From: Streptomyces violaceoruber | GTDB lineage: Bacteria; Actinomycetota; Actinomycetes; Streptomycetales; Streptomycetaceae | Direction of reading: 5' to 3' | Assembly (NCBI GenBank): GCA_000720805.1 | Contig: JODI01000137.1 | Coordinates: 1 to 27,818, forward strand | Length of the DNA: 27,818 nt | In this document: piece after piece, positions 1 to 7,010 of the stretch | Layout: the number at the start of each line of letters is the position of its first letter | How positions within the stretch are numbered: the stretch's first letter is position 1 | Made by a program: the position numbers and the translations under genes | Notes under the pieces: model-generated | What the model saw: the letters and a program-made list of their open reading frames with translations, nothing else | Database searches by the model: none | What the model was told of the DNA's origin: nothing

Positions 1-305
1 ACCTCGTCCTGAGCACCGTCCGCCCCGAAGAGCAGGGCATCGCCTCCGGCGCCAACAACGCGATCCGTGAGGTCGGCGGCGCCATCGGTGTGGCATCGCT
101 GGCAGCGGTCTTCTCCGCCCAGGGCGGCTACGGATCCGCCGCACTGTTCGTGGACGGGCTGATCCCGGCCCTCTGGGTCGGAGCCGGGGCGGTCGCCCTG
201 GCAGCGGTTGTAGCGCTGCTCATGCCCAGGCAGCACAAGGCCGACGGCCCAGCCGCCGGCCTTGCCGCAGGAAGTGCTCCGACCGGCACCCCAGTCGCGA
301 CCTGA
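1..305 (+). CDS. MFS drug/solute exporter, C-terminal end (partial, 5' cut by window)
   Basis: The reading frame is open from base 3 to the TGA at 303-305 and gives about 100 residues. The start of the piece reads EEQGIASGANNAIREVGGAIG, the conserved helix-13 region of DHA2 (EmrB/QacA-like) proton antiporters. One more hydrophobic helix follows (ALWVGAGAVALAAVVALLM) and then a short polar tail rich in Ala, Gly and Pro. That is the normal end of a 14-helix exporter in the cytoplasmic membrane. A strong hairpin sits 11 bases after the stop. The substrate cannot be told from this end. The next intact gene is on the opposite strand, so this one is the last of its transcription unit. Confidence 0.85.
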   Translation, partial: LVLSTVRPEEQGIASGANNAIREVGGAIGVASLAAVFSAQGGYGSAALFVDGLIPALWVGAGAVALAAVVALLMPRQHKADGPAAGLAAGSAPTGTPVAT

Positions 306-315
306 AGCCCGCATC

Positions 316-354
316 GAGGGGCGGCCCCGCCGGGTTTCGGCGGGGCCACCCCTC
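316..354 (+). terminator. Rho-independent-type hairpin after the MFS gene
   Basis: Arms 316-332 and 338-354 form a 17-bp stem with one mismatch (C322/A348) around a 5-base loop. The left arm reads GAGGGGCGGCCCCGCCG. There is no T-run, which is common for Streptomyces terminators. It starts 11 bases past the stop codon at 305. Confidence 0.75.
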
Positions 355-470
355 AGCAGCCTGTCCTGCTCCCCAGGCTCGTTCCCCGTGCGGGGGCATC
401 ACACCGAGGCCGAGGTCGGACGGTACGCCCCCTCGGGTCGGCGCTCGACCGGGCAGACGCACCGCTTCCC

Positions 471-700
471 TCACCGGCTCGCCTTGCCGGCCAGGAAGGG
501 CCGCAAATGCGCCAGCAGGGCCTCCGGCCGCTCCTCGGGGATGAAGCGGCCGCACTCCGGGATCTCGGCCCGGTCACGTCGTCCGCGTAGGCCTGCGAGA
601 TCTCCAGTGTCGGCAGGCGGTCAGGCAGCCCCGTGGAACCGCACAGCGCCAGCATCGGCATGGTGAGACGGCGGCCTTCGGCGGCGACACGACAGAGCGG
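471..700 (-). pseudogene. alpha/beta-hydrolase (dehalogenase/epoxide-hydrolase type), C-terminal remnant
   Basis: On the minus strand, from about 700 to 590, one frame reads GRRLTMPMLALCGSTG followed by LEISQAYADDVTG. After a frame change near 570 a second frame reads ECGRFIPEERPEALLAHLRPFL and stops at 471-473. Together these match the end of the haloacetate-dehalogenase/epoxide-hydrolase group: the P-hL-hWG strand, the 'yaddv.g' segment, and the strand before the catalytic His ('GHF.PEE.PE.h...L..FL'). Here the catalytic His is replaced by Arg (GRF). The N-terminal two thirds, including the nucleophile, are absent. Frameshift, missing body and lost catalytic residue all mark a dead gene piece. 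The exact 5' limit is uncertain. Confidence 0.6.
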
Positions 701-897
701 CCGGCTGACGGAACACTGACGGAGGAGTCCTCAGCTCACTCGGGCAACCTCATGCGAAAGGCTGGGCCGGGGACGCTCTCGATGTCCTTGATTCGCACCG
801 GCCCCAGCCCCGGATCGCGGTGGCCCCGTTCGCAGCGAATCTGGACGTCGACGTGCGCGCCGACAGCTTCTCGGCTGCCGTGCGGTCAGTGACGTGC

Positions 898-1090
898 GAA
901 AGCAGCGGGGCGCATACCGCCTTGACCGTCAGGCACGGAAGCGTGTCGCGTTCGGCGGCTGTGCGCTCGGCGACGAGCTCGGTGAGCTGCCGAATCACAC
1001 GCCGAACGCTGCTGTCGCCCTCAGACCGTGAGGTCGCCGGCGAGGCCGACCCCGAACCTCCGGGCGACTTCGTCTTCCGGTCTCCGACCC
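898..1090 (-). pseudogene. TetR-like C-terminal remnant, copy A
   Basis: This stretch aligns without gaps (offset 9449) to 10347-10539, at roughly 75-80 % identity by hand count. On the minus strand one frame is open in both copies. It reads VRRVIRQLTELVAERTAAERDT here and VRRVPRQFTELVAERTDAERDT in the other copy, followed by a Pro-[CR]-Leu-Thr segment. The pattern '..F..LVAERT.A..ERD..PRL.A' resembles the C-terminal ligand domain of many actinobacterial TetR regulators. No helix-turn-helix part is present. A plus-strand frame is also open in both copies, so the coding sense is not fully certain. Bases 736-897 just beyond it read in another minus frame to a stop at 736-738 (ending FRMRLPE), which I cannot name. 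Confidence 0.4.
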
Positions 1091-1098
1091 GCCGCCAC

Positions 1099-2055
1099 TC
1101 AGGGAGTGGCCTTGCCCAGATGGGTCTCGAACCAACGGGCTGCGGCGTCGGTGACAAGGTCCCGGGAAAGGTGGGGCCAGTACACCCCGTAGTGTCCCCC
1201 GGAGATCATCACGAGCTCCTTGGGCTCAAGCGCCGCGTCATAGGCTTCCAGAGCGAGCGAGGGCGGAGTGGTCTGGTCGTCGCCGGCGACGACCATCAGC
1301 AGAGGCGTCGGGCTGATGCGGCGCATGAACGGACGCACGTCGTACGCCAGCGCCCGTCCGGTCGATCGGATGGTCACGCTGTTGATCCATCCTTCGGCGG
1401 GGCCTTGGGGACCACCCACGAGGTACTCGTAGTCCGCCGCGTCCTCGAAGAGGACCGGGTGGTCAGCCGGATCGGTCGGCATCCGCACCAGCTGGATACG
1501 GCCGGGCTCCTCACCCTTGAGCCTTCCTTGCCTGTCCTGGTCCATGTTGTCGTTGATCGCGGCGAGCGCGCCTTGGCCGTTTCCCAGTACGAATTGGTCG
1601 TAACCGGAGATGAAGGGCACTTGGCTGACGACAGCTTTCACCCGGCGGTCCATGGCGGCCACGACGAGCACCATTGCCCCGCTGTAGCTTGAGCCCCACA
1701 GGCCCATGCGGTCGCTGTCGAGCGCTGGATGCTGCTCCACGAAGGACAGGGCCATCTGCAAGTCCCGCTCCTGTGCGACAGGATCGATGTCCTGGCGCGG
1801 TTCCCCGTCGCTGTTGCCGCACGTCTGCTGGTCGTACAGCAGGACTCCGAACCCCCGGGCGACGAAGGCGTCGGCGACGAATTCGAGGCGGGTGATCGAC
1901 GAAGAGAATCCAGGGGTCATCACGATGGTGGGATGCGGGCCCTCGGAGGCCGGGGTCATCACCCAGCCACGCAGGATGACCCCGTTGTCGGCGCGAAACT
2001 CGATGTCTTCCTTCACCGACGTGGCCGCAGCCACATCCTGGTTCTTCAGGCTCAT
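1099..2055 (-). CDS. alpha/beta hydrolase, S15/dienelactone-hydrolase-like
   Basis: 318 residues. Probably a soluble serine hydrolase acting on an ester, amide or activated C-C bond. The fold is readable throughout: an N-terminal beta strand pair (residues 15-35), an oxyanion segment VMTPGFSSS (45-53), the nucleophile elbow WGSSYSG with Ser123 in the GxSYxG form used by X-Pro dipeptidyl-peptidase S15 relatives, the acid in VVAGDDQTTPP (Asp259/260), and His288 in SGGHYGVYW. All three catalytic residues are present. The start is the ATG at 2055; GGAGGT lies 9 bases upstream inside the palindrome ATACC-TCC-GGTAT (2062-2074). The gene lies 90 bp downstream of the quinone reductase on the same strand and probably belongs to the same divergent catabolic unit. 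The substrate is unknown. A peptidase role is unlikely given the neighbours. Confidence 0.85.
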   Translation of the reverse strand: MSLKNQDVAAATSVKEDIEFRADNGVILRGWVMTPASEGPHPTIVMTPGFSSSITRLEFVADAFVARGFGVLLYDQQTCGNSDGEPRQDIDPVAQERDLQMALSFVEQHPALDSDRMGLWGSSYSGAMVLVVAAMDRRVKAVVSQVPFISGYDQFVLGNGQGALAAINDNMDQDRQGRLKGEEPGRIQLVRMPTDPADHPVLFEDAADYEYLVGGPQGPAEGWINSVTIRSTGRALAYDVRPFMRRISPTPLLMVVAGDDQTTPPSLALEAYDAALEPKELVMISGGHYGVYWPHLSRDLVTDAAARWFETHLGKATP

Positions 2056-2061
2056 TTCTCT

Positions 2062-2074
2062 ATACCTCCGGTAT
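2062..2074 (-). promoter_or_regulatory. 13-bp perfect palindrome over the ribosome site of the S15-like hydrolase
   Basis: ATACC-TCC-GGTAT, with perfect 5-bp arms and a 3-bp centre. The minus strand carries the GGAGGT ribosome site of the gene starting at 2055 inside it. Its place in the 90-bp gap between two co-directional genes fits a dimeric repressor site or a small RNA hairpin that hides the ribosome site. Binding is inferred. Confidence 0.35.
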
Positions 2075-2145
2075 GACGGTTGACGGCTGCTCGGGCGAGC
2101 GCCGATGTGTGGGGCGGGCAGTCCCGGCCGGTTCGGGCAGGGACG

Positions 2146-3177
2146 TCATGCGGACAGGTCAAGGAGAACTTTTCCGACGATTCCGGACTCGACTGCCCTG
2201 TGGGCATCCGCGATGCGCTCCAGCGGATAGAGGTGGACGGGCAGCCCGCAGGCTTCACCCCCGCCGATCACCCCGGCTGCCAGCGCCCTGTCGATGGATG
2301 CGACGGCGCTGTCGAGAACGGCGTCGGTCATCTTGTACAGCAGTACGAAGTGCCAGGTGACGCTCAGAGTCATCTGGGATCGGACCGGCATGAGGATGTC
2401 GTCGCCGCCGTTGTTGGCGTAGACCACGATCAGGCCGTGCGGCGCGATGACCGCGAGGTCCAGACCGACGTTGGTGGACGGCGAGACCTCAACGACGATG
2501 TCCACCCCGCCCGGCGCGAGTCGCCGTATCTCGGCGGCGGCGTCCTGCGTGCGGTAGTTCACCACCATCCGGGCACCGGCGGCCCTCGCAAGGCTGGCCT
2601 TGGCTTCGCTACTGACGGTCGTGATCACCCGCGCGTCGGCCCACGTCGCCAGCTGGATCGCGGCATTGCCGACGGCGCCGGCTCCCCCCGCGACCAGCAC
2701 GGTCACCCCTGCGAGCACCCCCGGTCCGAGCTGAGTCGGGCCTTGGGCACGGAGTGTCAGCGCGTGATGAGCGGTGATGAAGGGGACCCCGAGGCCGGCG
2801 CCCAGCTCCAGAGAGGCCGTGTCGGGCAGCGGGCGGACCAGTCGGGCCGGCACCGTGGCGTACTCCTGCGCGGTCCCCTCCAGGCGCTTGAAGGCGACGA
2901 GCCACAACCACACCCTGTCCCCCGGCACAAGGTCCTCGACCCCCGGGCCGACGGCGTCCACGATCCCCGAGCCGTCGAGGTGCGGAACCTGAACCTGCCC
3001 GTCGGGGATCGGCATGTGGATGCCGCCGATGCGGGTCTTCCAGTCGGTCGGGTTGACGCCTGAGTAGTGGATCCTCACCCGAACCTCACCCGGGCCCGGA
3101 TCTCGTACGGGGAGGTCGACGATGCGGAGCACATCGCGACCTCCTGTGGTTGCGTAACCTGCGGCTCTGATCTTCAT
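2146..3177 (-). CDS. NADPH:quinone oxidoreductase-like MDR protein (zinc-free)
   Basis: 343 residues. Expected to reduce a quinone, enone or other electrophilic carbonyl with NADPH in the cytoplasm. The N-terminal GroES-like domain contains HYSGVNPTDWKTR (38-49), the zeta-crystallin/quinone reductase signature, and PGDRVW (85-90). The Rossmann domain has VLVAGGAGAVGNAAIQLA (160-177), followed by the beta-strand and SEAKASLARAAGA region. The catalytic- and structural-zinc Cys/His sets of alcohol dehydrogenases are absent. The start is the ATG at 3177, ten bases after the stop of the upstream CocE-type gene, with AAAGGAG directly before it (a very short spacer). This implies translational coupling. 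It shares the plan of the reductase at 21199-22179 but is clearly a different paralogue. Confidence 0.88.
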   Translation of the reverse strand: MKIRAAGYATTGGRDVLRIVDLPVRDPGPGEVRVRIHYSGVNPTDWKTRIGGIHMPIPDGQVQVPHLDGSGIVDAVGPGVEDLVPGDRVWLWLVAFKRLEGTAQEYATVPARLVRPLPDTASLELGAGLGVPFITAHHALTLRAQGPTQLGPGVLAGVTVLVAGGAGAVGNAAIQLATWADARVITTVSSEAKASLARAAGARMVVNYRTQDAAAEIRRLAPGGVDIVVEVSPSTNVGLDLAVIAPHGLIVVYANNGGDDILMPVRSQMTLSVTWHFVLLYKMTDAVLDSAVASIDRALAAGVIGGGEACGLPVHLYPLERIADAHRAVESGIVGKVLLDLSA

Positions 3178-3187
3178 CACTCCTTTT

Positions 3188-4924
3188 CTAAGTCCTTGTT
3201 GCCGGGACGATCGGGAGGCGGAGAAAGGATGAATGTCCACCTCCCAAATGAATCGAGGTGCGTCCGCTGAAGACGGACGCCGGACGATCCGACGGATCGT
3301 TGTGCAGGAAAGGTCCTGAACCCTGCATTGGGTTTTTGAAGTTCGAGAGTCGGGTATCCGGTGCCGAGTCGTAAACCCAGTCGGAGCCCCGCAGGGTCAA
3401 ACTGAGACGCCAGCCCGGTGGGAGGACCACGCTGGTGGGCCACAGTTCGACATCGAGTTGGTAGATCTCGTAGGGAATGACCTCGGATTTCCGCTCATGC
3501 GAATGGAACGGCCGGTACGGCGTACTGAGGCGTTCATCGAGCTCCCGGTGCGACATTCGCAACCAACCCTTCGTCACTGCGCTGAAGGGGTCGATGGCAC
3601 CTTGAAACACGTGCTCGTTCCCAGCGGGGTCAAAGGCGCGCAGCACTGCGAAGATGTCCGCGTCCGTGGAGGTGGTGGACACGAAGAGCCGGCAGGCAAC
3701 CGGCCCCGTGATCTCGGTGGTCTTCTCCATCGGTTCCGTGGTCCAGGAGACGCCCTCACCGTTGACGTCGAAGGAGACGACCGATTCAGTGGCGGCACCA
3801 GGGTGCATCCGATCGATGTCCAGTTGCAGATCGGTCCAGGTCGTCCCGGGAAGCGGCCATGCGTCTTCGTGTCGCACCTCCGCCGTTCCATCGACGTGCC
3901 GCACCTTCATTTGGATGCGGGGCTGTTCGTCCCAGCGGTTGTCTTCACCCTTGAGGAAGTGATCGAAAAACCGGCGCTGGAGGTCCACGCCATAGTCGGT
4001 GTAGAACTCCACCCAGTGTTCACCGTCATGGATCTCGAGCCATTTCTCCGTCGAAGATGCCCTGCAAAAGCCTTCGACGTTGCCGCGAAGGTGCAGTCCC
4101 TGCCCGCCCCAGTTGCCGGCGGACAACAGCGGCACATCAACGTGGGACAGATCAGCCTGGCGCTCGCGGTAGGCGTCGATGAACTTGTTGTCGCGGTGAA
4201 ACTTCGGCAGGTCAGCCCGGTTCGCGGCGAGTTCGGATTCACTCAGCGTTCGATCGCCGCAGACCAGTTCACCGGTAGCGGCACTCCGAGGTCCCGCCTC
4301 CCCTCGTCCGTGCTGGACCGGTAGCACTTGCATCTCGTACCAGTTCAGCAGCATCGTGCTCAGAATGCCGCCATGGCGTGCACCCTCTCGGTAGAAGTCG
4401 GAGGCGCCCTCCCATACGCAGATCGCTGCGAGCGGCCCTGGCTTCAGCGCGGCCACCCGCCACTGATTCATCCCGTAATAGGAGATTCCATTCAGGCCGA
4501 CCTTTCCGTTGCTCCACGCCTGTCGGCCCGCCCACTCGATGCTTTCTCGAAAGTCCTCGATCTCTCGCGCCGAAAACGGGTCCAGAAAGCCTGGCGACCG
4601 GCCGGCCCCACGTGAGTCCACGCGAATCAGGACGTAACCATGGGGAACCCACTTCTCCGGGTCAGCCACCTCCCAGCACTGGTGGGCATTGGTCGACCCA
4701 GTCACTGTGTCCGGATGTTCTTCAGCCATCTTGTTCCATGCCGTCGGGTACCCGTCGGCGAACGCCAGACCTTTCCCGTAGGGCCCGTAGGTCATGAGCG
4801 TCGGATGTGCCAATCCGTCATTCGGGCGGAAGACGTCAGCTCGCAGAACGATGCCGTCGTCCATCTCGATCGGCACGTCTCGTTCGACAAGCATCATCTT
4901 CGCCACTTGTTCCTGCGTATCCAC
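3188..4924 (-). CDS. CocE/NonD family hydrolase (X-Pro dipeptidyl-peptidase S15 fold)
   Basis: About 578 residues from the GTG at 4924, which has GGAGG six bases upstream. An in-frame GTG at 5029 would add 35 residues but has no good ribosome site. The N-terminal alpha/beta domain opens with MDDGIVLRADVFRP, the usual S15 beginning. An oxyanion Tyr lies in TYGPYGKG, and the nucleophile is Ser148 in LNGISYYGM. The C-terminal jelly-roll typical of cocaine esterase follows (VACRLFVSTTSTDADIFAVL, then VYQLDVELWPTSVVLPPGWRLSL-type strands). The His is in GEHWVEFYTDYG (about 303). Where the Asp of the triad is expected the sequence reads SAGNWGGQGLH with no Asp, a variant I believe occurs in one subgroup of the family. 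It is first in a three-gene minus-strand unit and divergent from the hydroxylase at 5255. It likely hydrolyses an ester or amide of the pathway substrate. Confidence 0.85.
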   Translation of the reverse strand: MDTQEQVAKMMLVERDVPIEMDDGIVLRADVFRPNDGLAHPTLMTYGPYGKGLAFADGYPTAWNKMAEEHPDTVTGSTNAHQCWEVADPEKWVPHGYVLIRVDSRGAGRSPGFLDPFSAREIEDFRESIEWAGRQAWSNGKVGLNGISYYGMNQWRVAALKPGPLAAICVWEGASDFYREGARHGGILSTMLLNWYEMQVLPVQHGRGEAGPRSAATGELVCGDRTLSESELAANRADLPKFHRDNKFIDAYRERQADLSHVDVPLLSAGNWGGQGLHLRGNVEGFCRASSTEKWLEIHDGEHWVEFYTDYGVDLQRRFFDHFLKGEDNRWDEQPRIQMKVRHVDGTAEVRHEDAWPLPGTTWTDLQLDIDRMHPGAATESVVSFDVNGEGVSWTTEPMEKTTEITGPVACRLFVSTTSTDADIFAVLRAFDPAGNEHVFQGAIDPFSAVTKGWLRMSHRELDERLSTPYRPFHSHERKSEVIPYEIYQLDVELWPTSVVLPPGWRLSLTLRGSDWVYDSAPDTRLSNFKNPMQGSGPFLHNDPSDRPASVFSGRTSIHLGGGHSSFLRLPIVPATRT

Positions 4925-5254
4925 GTCAGCCTCCACTCTTGCGCCTGCCACCGGGAACGCTCCTCCACATCGGCGGCTCTGGTTCGCGAGAACGGGCGAT
5001 GCGGACTCGACGAATTCAACCGTCGACACGCTCGACCAAAGACCACGGCGGTCTACATCCGCTCGATTGGCCGCGCCACATCGAGGTCAGACCAGAATGC
5101 CGCGGTGGAACGGCCCGGCGGCATGTGCTCACCCACATTACCCGTCGCCTGCAATGTGGCCCCGAACATAGCCACGGTCCCACCGCCCTCCGAGACTGAA
5201 TGCCCGAGGCATCGAGCAGGTACGCCGATGCCTCCCGCAACCGGGGAGGTACGC
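4925..5254. promoter_or_regulatory. divergent control region between CocE-type hydrolase and FAD hydroxylase
   Basis: This 330-bp gap separates the two arms of the catabolic block and must hold both promoters. It contains a 15-bp inverted repeat AGACC-ACGGC-GGTCT at 5040-5054, which could be an operator. At the right edge GGGGAGG (5243-5249) is the ribosome site for the hydroxylase. I could not assign convincing -35/-10 boxes. No coding remnant is recognised, although the hydrolase could start as far upstream as 5029. Confidence 0.45.
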
Positions 5255-6436
5255 ATGCGCGAACCGAAGTCCCGTCGGGCAGTCGTCGTCGGAGGTTCGA
5301 TCGGTGGTCTCACCACTGCGCTGCTGCTGCGCGACCTCGGCTGGGATGTCGACGTCTTCGAGCGATCGACTCGCAATGACGCCCGCGACGGCGGCATCGT
5401 GCTGCAGCCGGACACGATCCGCTGGTTCACCGAACGCAGTACGCAGGCGCTGGAGAGCCTCACTACCTCTACGAATCTCGTCCAGTACCTGGGCGGCGAC
5501 AACTACGTAACCCACCGCGAGTACGCGCAGTGGTCCTACAGCTCGTGGGCGACCCTCCACTCGGCGCTGCTGCGGGACTTCGGGGCCGAACGTTATAGGC
5601 GCGGACACCGCGCCGTGGCGGTCGCCCAGGACGCGTCGACTGCGACCGTCGAGTTCGACAATGGCAGCTTTGCCACCGGCGACCTCGTGGTATTCGCCGA
5701 CGGGGTGAACTCAGTGGGCCGGCATTACGTCTCGCCTAACACATCCATCCGGTATTCCGGCTACATCGGTTGGCGCGGCCTCGTGCCGGAGCGTCTGTTG
5801 AGCAGCGAAACGACTGCGGTTCTTGAAAGTTCCGTGACCTACGCGGTTGTGCCGGACTCACACATCGTGATGTATCCCGTGCCCAGCCCGATCACGGACG
5901 GCAGAACCGAAAGGCTTATGAACTTCGTCTGGTATCGCAACGTTCCGGCGGGACGCCGACTCGATCAGTTCGTCGGCGGCGCATCCGATGGGGTTCTGTC
6001 ATTGCATCCAGAGCAGGTTCCGCGCATCGAGGTCGAACGGATGCGGACTGACGCAGCTCGCGACCTACCGCCCGCAGCGGCCGAGGTTGCTTCGCGCTGC
6101 GTCGCTCCTTACGTCCAGGTCGTCAGCGACATTCGCGCCGCGCAGATGGTCCGGGGCCGGGTCGCGATACTCGGTGACGCCGCATGCGCCGCTCGCCCGC
6201 ACGCGGCGGCCGGCACGGCCAAGGCCGCTGCCGACGCGTGGAGTCTGGCCACGGCGATCGAAAAGGCGGGCGGCAACCTGGACCTGGCCCTTCAGGTCTG
6301 GGAGCCGGTTCAACTCGCCCTGAGCGCCCAACTTGAGTCGCGCGTGCAGGCCATGGGTGAGCGTGCACAGTTCGACAACTCCTGGCGCCCGGAGGATCCC
6401 GAACTGCGGTTCGGTCTCTACGGGCCCGGAATCTGA
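5255..6436 (+). CDS. FAD-dependent monooxygenase (aromatic/hydroxypyridine hydroxylase type)
   Basis: 393 residues from the ATG at 5255 with GGGGAGG six bases upstream. It should hydroxylate an electron-rich ring using NAD(P)H and O2. The N-terminal Rossmann motif reads VVVGGSIGGLTTALLLRDLG (10-29), followed by an acidic end to strand 2 in VFERS (E36). The second FAD motif is GRVAILGDAACAARPHAAAGTAKAAADAW (centre near residue 306). FVWYRNVPAG near residue 225 and the overall length recall 2,6-dihydroxypyridine 3-hydroxylase and relatives rather than salicylate hydroxylase. No membrane segment is seen. It is followed 16 bases later by the cupin gene and is divergent from the CocE-type hydrolase, so it is the likely first oxidative step of the block. 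Substrate assignment is inference. Confidence 0.88.
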   Translation: MREPKSRRAVVVGGSIGGLTTALLLRDLGWDVDVFERSTRNDARDGGIVLQPDTIRWFTERSTQALESLTTSTNLVQYLGGDNYVTHREYAQWSYSSWATLHSALLRDFGAERYRRGHRAVAVAQDASTATVEFDNGSFATGDLVVFADGVNSVGRHYVSPNTSIRYSGYIGWRGLVPERLLSSETTAVLESSVTYAVVPDSHIVMYPVPSPITDGRTERLMNFVWYRNVPAGRRLDQFVGGASDGVLSLHPEQVPRIEVERMRTDAARDLPPAAAEVASRCVAPYVQVVSDIRAAQMVRGRVAILGDAACAARPHAAAGTAKAAADAWSLATAIEKAGGNLDLALQVWEPVQLALSAQLESRVQAMGERAQFDNSWRPEDPELRFGLYGPGI

Positions 6437-6452
6437 CGGAAACCTAGGGAGC

Positions 6453-6920
6453 ATGATGAGTGAGCGATCCCGGGACAACGGAAAAAGGCCCGTCGCGAGC
6501 AGCCCTGATCTGCCTCTGGCAGGCGAACTGACCGCCAGCGACTTTGCCGGCTGGTCCGATGAGCTGGTCGAAGAGTTCCGCGTTCACGCGCAGGACGGGC
6601 ATGTGGGTTCGCGTCTGCTCAGCGAAAACCCCCGTGTCCGGGTCTGGGAAATTCGGCTGGCGCCTGGCGAACGATGGCACGCTCATCGTCACGTGCTCGA
6701 TTACTTCTGGACAGCCATCACGTCCGGCCGCAGCATTCAGCATACGCACGACGGAACGACTCGCGCAGTACACTACAAAGCAGGCGAAACACGTCATTTT
6801 GAATTCGCGCGCGGCGAGTTTCTGCTCCATGACATCGAAAACGTGGGCGAAGCCGATCTCGTATTTACGACTGTCGAACATCTCGACAGCGAGAACTCAC
6901 CCCTGCCGATCGAGCCTTGA
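6453..6920 (+). CDS. small cupin-domain protein
   Basis: 155 residues. Two adjacent in-frame ATGs (6453 and 6456) follow AGGGAG at 6446-6451; 6456 has the better spacing, so the start is uncertain by one codon. After about 45 polar residues a single cupin barrel begins at RVWEIRLAPGERWHAHRH, with the His pair of motif 1 near residue 76. Motif 2 is less clear and ends around HDIENVGEADLVFTTVEH. The motif-1 Glu is not obvious, so metal binding is plausible but not certain. Base composition is visibly lower in GC than that of nearby genes. It is tightly packed behind the hydroxylase and so may be a dioxygenase, isomerase or ligand-binding accessory of the same pathway. A ring-cleavage role would be a guess. 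Confidence 0.75.
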   Translation: MMSERSRDNGKRPVASSPDLPLAGELTASDFAGWSDELVEEFRVHAQDGHVGSRLLSENPRVRVWEIRLAPGERWHAHRHVLDYFWTAITSGRSIQHTHDGTTRAVHYKAGETRHFEFARGEFLLHDIENVGEADLVFTTVEHLDSENSPLPIEP

Positions 6921-7010
6921 GGGCACAGCCTCCAGGAGTGCTCCTGTCATACCCTTGAGCTGGGATCACGGGCGACCGTCACCTGCGAGTCGTCGGGTTG
7001 GAGGCACATC

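Noticed and set aside
4925..5029. Upstream start of the CocE-type hydrolase at GTG 5029
   Set aside because: No ribosome site, while GTG 4924 has GGAGG at six bases; the added residues do not resemble a signal peptide.
1099..6436. Assigning the block to nicotine or hydroxypyridine degradation
   Set aside because: The FAD enzyme and hydrolases recall that pathway, but the molybdenum hydroxylase and other diagnostic genes are absent from the window, so I left the substrate open.
6934..6950. Small hairpin CAGGAG-TG-CTCCTG after the cupin gene
   Set aside because: A two-base loop and short stem make it too weak to call a terminator, and the next gene follows in the same direction.
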